From: Mesaphorura yosii
Taxonomy: Eukaryota; Arthropoda; Collembola; Poduromorpha; Tullbergiidae
Assembly (NCBI GenBank): GCA_009869945.1
Contig: WIXG01000022.1
Coordinates: 310,001-374,000, forward strand
DNA: 64,000 bases
Direction: 5' to 3'
In this document: one piece after another, positions 14,632 to 28,574 of the stretch
How positions within the stretch are numbered: the stretch's first letter is position 1
How the letters are laid out: each line of letters starts with the position of its first letter
Translations under genes and position numbers: made by a program
Notes under the pieces: model-generated
Seen by the model: only the letters and a program-made list of their open reading frames with translations
Databases searched by the model: none
What the model was told of the DNA's origin: nothing

Positions 14632-17600
14632 TCAAAACAATTTTAATGATCTATGCTTGACGAATGACGATTCAAAATGTAGAAATCAATAGGAATGCAA
14701 AATAACAACACTTATTGCATATTGCCTGAAATTATCACGCTGTGCTCACGGCTTTGTGAGAAGCACTGAAGAAATCAAAATCATAATGCATGACAAAATA
14801 AGAATGCGGAGAGAAAAATATTTTTTCAATAAGAATATTAGCAATGCGATTGCGTCAGAGCAAAGACGTTATGCTATTATTAAAATTACAATAATGTGGC
14901 ATGAATGAGAACGGGAACAAGAAAAGAATGCGTCGCGCTTGCTGTGACTGTGAGAATCTGAAATTTTCGCCTTTGCATGTTACTATGGTGCCGTACCACT
15001 CTTTCCATTATTCAAATATGACCATTTTATTTTGAGAAACACCTTCACAATCTCATTCCTCGAGAAAAATAACAGCTTTTAATAACAATAGTAATGGCAG
15101 TAATGAAATTATAATTAAGATAGCAGAGCGAGCTAAGTGCATTATGATTATTGTTGTTTAGTTGTTGCTGTTGCACGCTCGCAGTGCAGGCGGAGGAAGA
15201 TGCAGGGGCCATCATTACGAATAATGAGATCTCTGACTGTGAACGTATTACTCATTCTCCACGAACAATGTGACTGTTTCTCTGCTTCTTGTCCATTGAA
15301 TATCTGATTTTTTATGTTGCTCTGCCTCCTCGTACGTCTTCTTTCTAGCAAAGCAACACGAGCACAAGAACACAAAGACAAAATTTCACAATCGCGTGCT
15401 GTCACTGTGCTCATGTTCGATGGCTTTTTTGTACGTGTACGATATGTATGCACATGTCACCGATACCATTCCTGTCCTGAAGTTGACGTTGACCAGTGTG
15501 TCAGATTTGAGACTCCTTTCGAAATTATGAAATACGACAGCTGTGTTTCTAACCTAATTTATCCGACGCGTTTTTCATACGATGCGATGCTATTTTTACA
15601 CGCGTAGATACAAACATGTGACAAATTTGGGCTCTGCAAACAATTGTTCATTAATTTATCAAAAATAATGATGTGGCACGAAGCAGGAATGTCGCAGATT
15701 AAAGACGAACCAAAACAATCTGTCACATTTTATAGCAAGCATTATTTTTCTGTAATTTTCTCAAGCATGAACAAAGCCAAGCTTTTCGATTCGAATATTC
15801 AACGCAATTTTTTCATGCGTGCGCTAAAGATTCACAGGAAGGAATTCGTAAAACTGTTCTTGAACACTGGCGCCGGTGTTGGTCACAGTTTCCATCAATT
15901 TTGACACAGACTTGCAGTCCTAAGAGTATGTGAGACAGTTGCATGCGTGCCTTCTTCCATGAAAGTTATAGCCGAGGTTTATATTTCATTTGTAGAAGTT
16001 TTGTCATGTTTATGGGCAAGAATCCAAATATTTTGCTAATTAACCATCAAACGCCGGTGTTCCTTTCAACCTGCTGCCGAATTGTAGACTGGACTCGTTT
16101 GGAGACGGAAACAGGACGAGAAGAAAAGACCCATGAGGAAAGTTTTTGTGCAATGTAGTATAGTGCCGAGAGCCAGCGCGAACAAAGTGGCTTTGCAGTA
16201 ATGGTTTTGGACCTTTCTTCCAGAGAGGGGTCCACCAACAACTGCATGTTGACAGTCGCGAGTTTCACTCGTGCACTTCAGATGACGCGCCCATGTAACT
16301 GGTGAACCATTAATCACTTGGCCTGCCGAATCATTTTCTACTCCTGTGCAAGTTACCTGATCAAAACATGTTCCAGCAAATCACGGCATTTGCCACTCTA
16401 CAACTTGAAAGTAATTTTACAACTATTCGATAAATTTCAATTTTTGTTACTGGATTCTTAGTTTGTGTGGTGTGATTGCAGTGACATTGAATATCTGCTG
16501 AATGAATTGTAATATCTCGCCTTCCATCATGTAATTAAGTGTAATTGTATTTGAACTTTGTCTAATTCTACTTTAATTGTCCTTTAATTTAAGCTGACAA
16601 CTCTTGACTGACTCGAATTTTATCCGTGTCCACGAATGATCTATGCATTTCAGAAGTAAAAAGTTGCTGATTCCAATTATAAATGAATTTGATGTTCCCG
16701 TGCTTTGATGAAGGGAATTTGCAATGGGATGGAACTCGTAGAATGGCAAGGCACTGAAAAGTTGGTGGAAAGTTAATAGAGGAAGTAAGATGAATGAATT
16801 GGAGTGAAGGCTGAATCAAAGTGAGACAATCCGCAAAGGACATTTTTCTTGAAATTTTTCAGTTCAGAATGAATTACACCGAATCGTCGAGTACGAGCAG
16901 GAGTCTGGCTAACACGACGACGTTGTGTGTGTAAATGAGCGACTTGATACACAAACTACACGGAACAGGGGAAATCCTGTCATTCTATTCCGGAGAGGAA
17001 CCACGAGACGAGAACAACTTGATGAAAAATGGATTGTCCATCACAGAGAGGCATTGCTAATGGTAAAACCGTGTCCGGGTGACATTTGATTCTAAATCAC
17101 AATAATATAACGTAATAGAGCGGCTGTTGGCTGTGTACACAAGAAGAAATTGATTTCTATGCAAGTTTCTTCTTCCCGAATGACTTTATTTCGTTTATTC
17201 GGAGCGGCACAATATTTAGATAAATGATCAGATACCATAATTTATTTACATATAATTTGCAAATACTATAAAGAAATGCGACTTGAGAGTAAAGTTTCTC
17301 TTTCCGCCCGCAAGTCAGTCGTGGGTTGAGGAAGACGAAGCCGGTCCAAGCACGAGTCGGTAAGCATTTCCTTCCTCGAGCGGCCGTGCCGTAGCAGCTG
17401 ACTCGACTTATGCTCTAATAAATAAGAAAAACTGCTTGGCCAAAATAGAGTCATAAATTCATTCATAAATTCACGCAAGTGAGAGAAAACACATGTAAGT
17501 TGAAATAGTTTTTTGATCATGAGCATGAATCTTCTTATGTGTCGCTTCCTCAGCTGCTTTGTCAATTCCTACAAAAGTATTTATGCGCTTACATGTTCTT

Positions 17601-20600
17601 ACGAGATTCTTATCTCTGTAGACTGGCTGAGAGCGAGATAGACGATCCCATTTCATACTGGAGCTGCGAATGGTGGCCCAGACTCGAATTTTACATCGTG
17701 ATGAAGTTATGATGTACTGAAGAGCTGCAACCTCCACGTTTTACGACTTGACTTTATTATTTTCCGGTACGCTTGACTAGTTTGCTCTTGCAGTTCGGAA
17801 AACCCCATCTTTTGCGGGTGACTATTTTACATGAGCTCATCGCCGGTATCAAGCTCGGCGACATGACTAGTAAGGGATTCACAGTTCTTGTTTTAGATCA
17901 TCAGGATGACGATCCCGTCTATTTTTCTTTACCATGCTTCACTTGAAGATCACACGGAGATACTCAGTTCTGTATTTTACTTCTTATAGTATGGTCTCGC
18001 TGTGCAAATCGCCGGGCACACCAATTGAAATTGAGGTTCAGTCTGTTAACAATTCATGTCATTGATTGGTAGAGAACTCGGAAGCTTTTTTATTAATGAT
18101 GCATCACCTATCCTTATTTCATGTCAATCGGTTTCAACTTTATGATGTTGATTTCTTACATGCACTGGAATTCAAGCTTGTGCATTTGAGCTCTATTTTC
18201 TGAAGATATAAAGCGTGAATTGAAGTAGGCGAGGCAAAGGAAAGGATTGTTGTCCCATGTCGCTTTGAGAGGATTACAGCAATACTCACTTTGTACTTCG
18301 TAGATTCGTAGTGTTCGTGGATATGTTTAGAGAGGAGCAGCTCGAACGTGCAGACGAATCAAATGCCAGACTTTCAGACAGCGGTGTGAAATTGAAATCA
18401 TGTTCAAGCACGCGGTTCAGATTTGTGATCCAATAAATAATCGCTTTTGGACGAGAACTGATGCGAACACAGGAAGTCGGAATTTTCTTAATTCTGTACG
18501 AGTTGGGTCCAAAGTTCATCAACCAGACGAGAGCACGGAATTCTGCGTTGGAATGCCAAAATCTTGGTCATCATGGAGTCGGGCAGCAAAAACACCAACA
18601 CGACTCCACAAACTCATTTTTCATTGCCTGAATTCTTTCTTCTCGACTTTTTGCAGATTTTTGTGCATTCAAACACGTAGCCAGAAATACGTACAAGTTC
18701 AAAGAAACGTAGCCAAGAAGGAACCCAAATGTCTCCTCTTCTCAGGCCTCTGCTTTGAAGACAATAAATAAGTTTTCGAGAGAGAAAGAGTTTTTTCCTC
18801 CTTTCTTGAGGAATCAAAGTTGGATAATTAAAATTAGGTTCAGTCTTGCATACAAATTTCCAGGAATTGGGCTGCCAAATTGATAGGAGAAAAACTTGCT
18901 GCTACGTGTGTGCATAATGGTAAGAGAGTTTCCTCGTATTTTCACGTACGCGGAGTGCTGAGAATGCTTTGGATCGTTGTGTTGTGATGAAATGCAATTT
19001 GTAAGGAAGAGGTGCTTGCATATACTTTGTGACTTTGTGTAATGCATTGGGTTCAGGCTTGGATTTTGACAGCCTCGGAAGTTTCCAAGAAATGCGTAAC
19101 TCGGATAATCATGGACTTTGAGACTGAAGAATGTGGACGTATTTTGGCAATAATTTAAGCCATTGAATCAAAACAGAGTAAAACTGCGAACAGGTAAAAA
19201 AAATTGCACTGCTTCATCATCATCATTAATCTACGCGTAATAAGATCACATTACAATACAATTTTAATTTTCTGAGACACATGCATGCAGTAGTGATCTT
19301 AAGCCTCTGCCCGAATCCACACATTGTCCACGGCGCAATGATACTGTTGGGTGGGTGGCTACATAAGACTGTTTTGCCTTTTTCGTCTGAGCGTTTCCTT
19401 TCTGCAGTGTGCTTTGTGCAGCTGAAAACAAAGGCGAGAGAACCAACAAGAATAGACACGGCAAGAACAACAGAAATCACACAAGCGCCGGCTTTGTTAT
19501 GTAGCGCTAATTGTTGTTTGCATGAATCGAATTCTTGGAAATTTTTGCTTTGCCGGTTCTTCAATTGGAACTTGTTTTTGCTTTGAATTACGCGACAATC
19601 ACTTGCTGCAGTTTTGCTGAATTGACGGCAAAGCCCCTAACTCAACTTCATAAGAGTCAAATAATGAACTCCAGTATTCGGCATGCGCATACCACATAAA
19701 AAGGTCCACCTGCTGATTGTATTGCCGAATGTAAATACACGTAATTTATGTTGGTGTGGTTAACCTAAATAACTTAATCCGCAATTAGCATGCTGTGCTC
19801 AATTAGCGAGACTAACTAGCCAACACATCTGCGCGCTTGCATCTTACATTTAGTCTTCTTAAAGCAGGAAACACCACAGAAACTCCAAACTCGTTAATAA
19901 AGACAGGAACATCTCAAATTAAAGTAAACAGAAGTTTCGTGCCTAATTTAATTAATGGGTCATTAAGGTTGACAGGCATCAATTTGTGCATACGCATTCG
20001 TACTTTCTTTACAGTTTAGCATGCCTGGAAAAGAAGTCATCCGAGTCTCCGGCCTCTTCGCATTCCTTGAAGAGGGCACAATTCCATTGTTATTTTAACC
20101 CATACTTCTTCAGTTCCCGGAGCCTGAGCCTGCTCAGTCAATTTGTACAGAGGAATGGCACTGAGCGAACGCGTTCGACCGTTCAAGGATTAGTGGGATT
20201 ACAAATGAGATACTAAATGACCCTCAACCCATTTTATGGCCCTCCCATGAAGTACTTTACCGTCCATAAACTAGCACAGTGAACAAGCAGGCATGAGGTG
20301 CCCAAGTTATTTTTAGCACGCATGCCAAGCAAATGCTCCGGCCTACATAAAAGTGCGGCTAATTAAATTCCTGGTAAATGGCAACCCAATTTAATTCAAA
20401 ATGGCGGCTAGAACACTAGAAATCTGTGCGTAGAAAGGATGCAAGTTATACAGACAGAGCGGTAGAAATGAATTAAATTCCTTGAGTAGCATGTAAAAGA
20501 GTAGCTGCCAAGAAAACAAGTTTTGCCACCCTTGTTGCGAGGATTGTTAGGCTCTTCTGTCTTTGATTCTCGACGACCACACGTACATTTGTTGATAGTT

Positions 20601-23600
20601 CACTTAATTTATGTCACTTCAATCCTTTCTTTTCGTCTGCTACGCTGCTTCGATGCCTGTGATGTTGTGTAATCGGAGCCACCCGCTCTCATTACCCATG
20701 TATTTGCACCTTCCCATAATCGCCCCGCACAAATCCACGTTGCGTTCAATCAATCGCTGCAAACGTTTAGTTACATGTGACACGAATCATTAACCTTAAA
20801 TGTCGTTCATTACGTCAGACATCACTTCGTGTTGCAATCGCGATTTGCTGCTGGTTTCGTCTTCGCCGAGCATTTGCCTTTAAGTACCGTGCGAAAATGA
20901 GAATTTCTCAATTCATGTTCCTTGTTCGTACTTTTGAAGCGTTATACAATTTATTTAGCAACCAGTGCACTTCGGGGTTTCTCTGTTCTAAATAATCGAA
21001 AATGGTGCACGATTGACTCTCTTGCCAGACTCGTCTTCTGCAGTGCGCAATACGGTAGGTGAATTAATAAAATAAAAATGTCAAGGAATATCATGTTTCA
21101 AGTGACAGAAAATGAGAATGCAGTAATTAATCATGAGAACAGGGTTAAACATTACATCCGCTCCTTGTCTTCTGAGGCCACGCAAGCGCAAAACGCGATC
21201 ACGAAAAGACAAACGCACTAGATTTATTAACATTAATCAGAATAACAATTTGTACATGAAACCGACGTGCATGCAACAATACAACTCAATTCAATGCCTG
21301 CGCCTGCCTGACATTTCAATATTATTGTGGATAATTTTTACACACGAGTATGCAATGGTTAATGAGATCACAAATTCTGGATTCAAGACAAAGTTCCGGC
21401 TTTAGTTTTATGGTGTTCATAACACCCTTCAAGTTCTCTCCCAGAAGTCCACTTATGGCGATTGGCAGTAAAAGTTGTCCATTTGGAGGGTTTACGTTGT
21501 GCGCTTAGGTTTGTCGACGAGTCCGGCAGTTTTGTGACTATTGGTGGGAAGTAGATTTTCTGACGACATTATAATGTAAAAATATTTAAACATTAAACTC
21601 GACAGAACCGCGTCGCATTGCTTGGTGACAGTTGAGCTTCCTGAAACGCAATATCCTTCTCAGATCTCAACTTGTCAGCCTCTTCCACGCATCCCATCTT
21701 GACGTGACGGTGACCAGTCAGGCCAGGCCAAGTTTTCCAGACTGAACTCATCTGTTGTGCTTTGTACAACTCCACTTCACTGCCCCACTTGCTTGGAGTT
21801 GCCTTTTGTTACTGTCGACGTCTTCGTCATGTAAGATTTTCTTGCTTAATCGGACTACAAGATCTGTCACACATCAACCTTGTCCACAAAAAAGCCAAAG
21901 GCAACGGAACAGTAGAGTAAATCGGCCTAACCAGGAAAAGCAGTTGTGGTTGAGTCCTGAGTCTGCGTTCCCCGCGTACATTTTTGAGAAATGTTGACTG
22001 ATGTTGAGATACGCGCTCGGCATTTGCATTATTGCGTGCTAGCCGATCCGTATAACGTGTGAAATAGCATTTGTAGTTACACTGTACCGATTTACGGGCA
22101 CGCATTTTTCTTGTGTGTTTCATGTAATTAAAGTCGGACATGAAACGCGCAACCGGTTTGTTGTACTTCCTCGGCTAGCGGCTTGTTCGCTCACGGTTCG
22201 ATGCATATTCGAGTTCAAAGGGCCATTACATCATTACGCAACAATATAAAATCAATTGAAACATTAATTTCGTTTTGCTCTTTCTTGTGTAAACCAGTCC
22301 AATTGAGTTGAATTTTCAAGATTTTGACGAAACTTCATCATTTTTCTAATTCAATGTCAATAAATCATGTCGAGGCCTGCGGATCGCAACAATGCAACAC
22401 GAACGCGAAGTTTTATTGTTATTTCACACTTACTTATTCATTCATCAATTTAACGTGCATTATTCAACAATCGTCGTGCGCATGTCAGGGATCAGCCATC
22501 GCGCTGATGATGTGATGCTGCGTACCGCAGAGTCGGCAGTCGGCACGGCACACCGACACCCGACTCGACATGAGCGCATTATAAATGCCGCATCTGAGAA
22601 ACCGAAACCTCAACTGTCAAAGTGCCGGGAATGCACAAGTTCATTTATATTGTGTTTTATGATGGAAAACGATTTAAAACGGAATATGCGCACAACAATA
22701 CGAATCATAATTGAAAATTGAAACGCTGCTTATTGTGAACTTTGGTCGTGGTTGTTTTGCCATGTCAAAGATCCATTCAAATAAAAAACTTGCGCATGCA
22801 TGCACGGGACGATTACCATTACATTAAAAGTATATCCTCCTCCTCTTCTTTTCAAGCAACGGCACTGAAAAAAGTTGAACATCATTATTTCGGGGTTTTC
22901 AGTATAATTCCAATATTGATACAGTTTTTATTACGAATATACGAATCACGAGCAATGCAAAATGCGTGCTTTTGCAGAGAATTCACGAAAAGGGAAGATC
23001 AGATGTTGTGTTATGGGCCGCCAATGAAATGATTGATGACGTGTTTTTCTCCTCCATCGTGATCCTGTGCCATTGTGATCTGCAACAGCCATGGCTAAGC
23101 TTAAGAAATCCCCGCGCACGCATGTTGTTATTTTGTCCGGGATGCTGCGGACTGGAAAAACATCCGAATTCGGTGGGGAGTTCTTTTTGCTGCCGCCGGC
23201 CTTTATTCGTTATCAATATTTGCCCATTAGCGGAACTGAGCTCATGTCTCGCTGGGTACGTCGTGATGAAAGTAATGAAAGATTTTCTTCATGAATTTTC
23301 ACCAATGCATTATGGTAAGCACTCTCCGCATCGCAGCTTCGCATCCTTTCATTTGTCCCTCCAGCGAAGAAAGCCAGCCATACTCACAGTTATGAATATG
23401 AATTGTAAATAACAAAAACGAATGCAACAGTGACTTTCGTAGAATCCACACGAGAAACTAACCTTCCTTATCAGACTTTTGTATTTTGTAGCCTAAAACC
23501 ATGCTGAGGAAAACCCAATGTCATTGTTCCAGTAACTTTCTGTCACCGATGCGACAGATTCTGTATGATGATTGGATGGGCCCACAAAATCAGAATTCAT

Positions 23601-26600
23601 TCAATTTGTGGTCGTTAACACGCAATCCTTAAGTACAGTTGACTGCAATTCGCCATAAATTTTGATAATGAAGTGCTAAAATGATTTGTGCCTAGTTAAA
23701 ATGGGAAATTGCGAGGACCCCATAATAAATTACTGCTCATTATTATTGGGGATGGTAATTTGCAATTATCCTTTTATAATTTTTAAATGAATACATAAAA
23801 TGAGATGTGTCGCACATGCATGTATGATTCCCTTCGTCCTCCTGCCGCACATTGCCGCATTATTATTCTGCTATCATGTAACAGTTATTATTGCCGCTTT
23901 TATTTTGGGTTACGAATCTCTGAGATTGCCTACCTCGCACTTTACTTGCACTGTATGGTAGGCTCTTTCGCGTGATAACTGAATTATACTCTTGAAACAT
24001 AATGCTCCTTATCCACTTCTCATCCTCAACAAGGGAGGCAAGCCTGGCAAGCATCTCTTGCAGCGCTCAGCTGTAAAAGACGGGGACTGGGTTCAGGTTC
24101 AAGTTCAGGATAGTTTATGTTGTGTTTATAGAGGATGATGGTTATGGGACCATTTACGTCAACTTGATGGGCTCATATATTTTCTCGGCAAAGACCTTAT
24201 CCACTGCACTATCAACAAGCCTACTTTACTAGCTTGCTTACACCTCTTAATAACACTGCTAATTTTATTGCTCAGTATTTGCAGGTGTCAGGTATTTTAT
24301 TAACCTCAGCTGAATTGAGCTTGATTTCCGAGGTTCTTTTTGAATAAAAGGAAGAACAGAACTTCTAAACGGACGACACCTTAAAACAATATGACGGTAC
24401 AAAAAGGGTCGCTTCCAATAACTATTTTTATAGTCCAAACAGGTAACACGATATAGTTACCTGTTAGTAAATTAACGGCCCCTCTCTTTTCTGTTCTTCG
24501 TGCTTGTTGTCCGTCTAAGTGGATCATAATATAAATCAAACCAGTAGTATTACAAATCTATTTAGTACTCCAACATTACGTTTTGAACTTTCATTGGGCA
24601 TTGACATTATTGACGACGGACCAAAATGTTGAAATCCAGGTCAGAGTTCCGTGAATAAAAGTGACATTGCCTAAATACGGCGTCATGGCCCAAATATGAA
24701 ATGATGACATCAAACTTTTGAGTGAAAATCGACATATTCTCCCGTTTGCCCTCTCTTTTATGCCGCGCAACACAAAAGGAGGAGGAACGCATTTTTCCCA
24801 AAATACGTCATGTGCAGATTTATATTCCATTAGGAAGTGTGGAAATAACAATTCACTTTTTTAATTCAATTCGGCTGAATTTGTACTGAAAAATATTATT
24901 TATTAAATGCGTGATTAATACCGTGTATTATTCGATTCGGTCTTACAGATGGCAAAGTTCGAGCGGCAGCGGTTTGAGGGACGAATTGATCAATTCAGGG
25001 AAACGCTGGAGTGAAAACGAAAATGAATTTACGCGCATTCATCAATAACAATGTATCAGAAGCAGCTATGGGCCGGCTTCAGGCAGGCTAGGATTTTTGT
25101 TGCACTGGACGTTTGTAAATTAATCCTGTAAGTAGGAGTGCGAGGAAAGAGACGGGAAACAAACCGAAATTAAAGCCATGGATAGAAAGTTATCCGACAT
25201 ACGTGAACTGAACTGAACGTGAACCCTCCTGTGCGTGCATAAATTACTTGGCTTTTCATCTCTTTCACTTTTTTTGCCGCTTTTCACTTTATCTTGGCCA
25301 ATAATTTCGATTCCCGTTCCTTTGTTGAGTCCAGTTAATTCAACTGCGTAAGCGCAAGTAGACACACGATTGCAGTGCAGTTGGCTTCTGCTCTGTCAAA
25401 CCCAGTTCCAACTGAAATCTGATAGCAAAATATCCTTTTACTTTCCGCGTTGTTTACATTGAGATGCAGCATGGCAGCTTGGGAGTCCGATTGTAATGAA
25501 TGAATGAGTCAAATAGAAAAGAGTCAAACAATAGCAACTGATGCCTGTCTGATGTACTGGGAAGGGACTCATCCCCAACTTTCATTGAAGGTTCGCAATT
25601 GCAAATCCAACTCCTTTTTGATGATTTAACCTCCTTGTGCGTTGGTAAATTGCTCTAGCTGATCTTAAGTTTAACATCAGGTTGAAACAATTCACCATTC
25701 ACTGTGAATTGTGAAATTCTTAAAGATGCACTTCAAAATTTTGGAAACCTGACTCAACTCCCTTGGCTGCTCTCGCCTGAAGATAAACAACTGAAATTGG
25801 CCTTTTACCCCCTGTAGAGTGTCCAAATAATAATAATACTCGAATTCATGGTGTACAATGCAGATTCACTGAAAGCTGATAGCAATCGCACCAACACATG
25901 GATGGCGATCACGCCGGGTTCATTGGATTGGGCTGCTGCTGCTGGAGATTTGAGTCGAAGTATTAATTCCGTATTTTCTTTTTTGAAAAAATGAGCAGTT
26001 GGTCCATCAGGTTGTCCTTTTCGCGAGCAAGCAGCCCTCATCATATGAATGAAAAGCAAAAGCATATGCATACTGCAAGATGCATGCATGTACAACAGGA
26101 GCTTGGGGCACAGGACAGCCGATACCACACTGGGTCGGTCGAAATAAATATTTCATTCGCTTCTGTATCGACAATAACAATGAGTTCAACCATCCATCCA
26201 GGGCGCATTGTGCGTGGCAGGCAGAGACAAAACCCGAAAAAGAAGGGACATTGGTTTTCAGACCATGATTTAGTTGGCTTATCACTAATACTGCACTGCA
26301 CACTGGACCCTTACTCATCAAGTCCTATCCGATGCCTGGCCTTGCCTCTTCGGCACAAAACCCCAGCTTTTATTTGCTCCTTCCGTTTTCATTTAACGTA
26401 CTAAACTTGCACTCGACACTGTTTAATATTATTAGAGAATTGAAAATTTGGAATCGGTAGTATCACATTTATATTCTTCACACTTTTCCGATCAGATGGT
26501 TCAGTCATACGACGGTTGTCAATTGGTGTATCAAGTCATAACCGGCTCCGACTCTCCGTTGAAAAATTTCAGCATGAGCGTGTAGTGAATTTTTAACCGT

Positions 26601-26625
26601 TTCTTGTGCAATTATTGTAATTACA
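14632..26625. other. Gene-free upstream flank of ftz
   Basis: No supportable gene over about 12 kb. Open frames reach 148 codons at most, overlap on both strands and show no domains. The stretch probably holds cis-regulatory DNA for ftz (inference from position). Visible items: an exact tandem pair of the 11-mer TCATAAATTCA at 17451-17473 and the perfect-arm inverted repeat at 24438-24465 listed separately. I did not identify a convincing TATA box within 200 bp of the ftz ATG; an initiator-like TCAGTC is at 26501-26506 without a clear DPE. Confidence 0.5.
24438..24465. repeat. Inverted repeat with paired CAGGTAA heptamers
   Basis: Perfect 10-bp arms, AACAGGTAAC and GTTACCTGTT, separated by 8 nt. 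Each arm holds CAGGTAA (24440-24446 forward; 24457-24463 reverse), a variant of the TAGteam heptamer bound by the Zelda activator in insects. It lies about 2.2 kb upstream of the ftz start. The repeat is certain; a regulatory role is inference. Confidence 0.6.
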
Positions 26626-28479
26626 ATGTGTGCTGCGTATTATCCAAACCAATTGTGGTCGGCTTCAGACGTTGCGAGTCAGCTTCATCATCTGCGCACC
26701 TGGCCGCCAAGTCAAGTAGAAATGGATCAACGTCTCCCGGCGCCATTGCCGCATCATTCACATAGAGTGATGGCTAGCAACAATTACTATTACGAGAAGC
26801 ACGAGAGCGAATATTACCCTCATCCTAACTACTCTAGCTACGGAAATTCACTGAGAAACTACTACGATCATCCAATTAATTATGCACCACAAAACTCGAG
26901 TTATTCTCCAATGTCTCCAAGTCAAATTCCATCACCTTCACTGAGATTTCCAGCTTCAGTTCAACAAGTCTCGCCACTGGCTGGAACCGAAAAGGCATCA
27001 TCAGATCGCACGTCAGAGCTGCGCACAGCCGGATCGCCGGTGGAAATGAATCTAGTCGATGGTACGTTAACGGATACTTCAAATTCGTCGCAAAATTAGT
27101 TAAATCCTTTCGCTTTATTGACTGCAGCACGAAGTTACAATTTCGTACTTTCAAGAAAACGACTTACATAGTTCTGATTTCCCAGGTGGTACTGAGAGAG
27201 TAAACGGCAACCACCACGAATTTTGGGTTAATCAGTCCAACAAACAACCGAATCTTAGTCCGAATCTCCTTGCTGTGTCCGAATCAGGTAGCTTGCTAGT
27301 CAAACAAGAGAACAAGGTTATCACGAGCGAATTTGTAAAGTCGGTGTTTGGGAGTCAAGACCTTAGCTGCCTGCCTCAACAACACGAGTCAAAGTACACG
27401 GCCAAGTCTTCAGAGGTGTCACCCACTGGCCGTGGAAGCAAGTCTCCTGTACAGGAGCAGGAGACCATTGACGGAACTACAAGGACAAGATATCCATGGA
27501 TGAAGCTTGATGGTACGAACAAGCTTTCACTTTAGGTGTTTTGTTCCTCTCAGAACATTATGAAGCACTCATGCATGACTCCATTATAAAAATTACGTGC
27601 ATTTAAATTTCTATAAATCATGCACAAGCGGCAAGCACAGGTTTGAGACCTGTCCAAATATCTCGCAAGTATCTGCCAGTCATTTGAGGTTGACTTTTCC
27701 TGTCCAGCAGTAAATTATTACCGGCACTGCGCGACCCCTGCTCGGTGAACGCACTCAGGAGATCAGAATCAAAAAGCAAACGAAAAAGATTTATTTTGTT
27801 TTGGGATAATTTATTCACACGAATTTAACAATTTTATGCTACTCTCCTACTTTGTGCTTTGCCAAGCTAACTTTCTATTATGTTCATATGCAATGCCCTG
27901 ACTCTTGTACACCAAAGGCACGCCACGTATGATTCAACTTGCCCCATGGTACATGCGTTTATTGTGTGTTTGATATTAGATAACGACAGCGGCTCACAAG
28001 CTGGAAAACGGACACGGCAAACGTACACAAGACTCCAAACGTTGGAGCTGGAAAAGGAATTCCATTTTAATAAATACTTAACACGTCGCAGAAGAATTGA
28101 AGTGGCTACTAGTCTTGGGCTCACGGAACGACAAATTAAAATATGGTTTCAAAACAGGAGAATGAAGGCCAAAAAAGATGGGATCACTTCAGCATTGACA
28201 ACGGCAGTGCATGACGCCGAGGGTGGTGTCATGCATACAAATCTAGTTGGGTCAGCCTCAGCTTCGGACCTGGACGGACCGTGCTCGCCTTCGCCGTGTG
28301 TGAATGTGCCACGGAATGGAGACTACTACGGGAATAACAACAAGGGCGAGGATCATTTTATCCAGACTGCAAGCATTGGAGACGGAAATTATTACCAACC
28401 TGCGATAAACTCTTACTCAACCCATTTTCGAAGCGAGATGAACGAATTGAGGTCGGTTGGTGTCGGAAAGCTATTTTAA
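26626..28479 (+). CDS. ftz: Homeobox transcription factor Fushi tarazu
   Basis: Exons 26626-27061, 27186-27512 and 27980-28479; both introns phase 1 with good GT-AG sites (123 and 467 nt); 420 residues. The homeodomain (about 263-322) begins [10 protein letters not shown] and contains [14 protein letters not shown]: the KRTRQTYTR arm and the Ala/Ser at position 56 are typical of Ftz rather than Scr or Antp. RYPWMK (247-252) precedes the last intron, a spacer of about 11 residues from the homeodomain. No LxxLL (Ftz-F1 docking) motif is present. The N-terminal part is rich in Tyr, Ser, Asn and Pro. Divergent homeodomain positions include Leu in [12 protein letters not shown] and IEVATSLGL. It is a nuclear DNA-binding regulator; neighbour Scr on the same strand supports Hox-complex membership. 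Two overlapping AATAAA signals lie about 85 nt after the stop. Confidence 0.93.
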
Positions 28480-28563
28480 GTACCAAAATTTTCTATTTAC
28501 CATTTGCAGACCGAAACACATCTTCAATGACCCACCTGTATGTAGATATCCATATATTGTGAA

Positions 28564-28574
28564 AATAAAATAAA
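28564..28574 (+). terminator. Poly(A) signals of ftz
   Basis: Overlapping AATAAA at 28564-28569 and 28569-28574, 85 nt past the ftz stop codon. Confidence 0.6.

Noticed and set aside
22966-23412. 148-codon + frame upstream of ftz
   Set aside because: Overlapped by open frames on both strands with no recognisable motifs.
25806-25828. mir-10-like string ACCCCCTGTAGAG upstream of ftz
   Set aside because: It differs from mir-10 within the seed and body (extra C residues, GTGTCC), has no complementary star arm on either side, and lies on the wrong side of Scr for mir-10.
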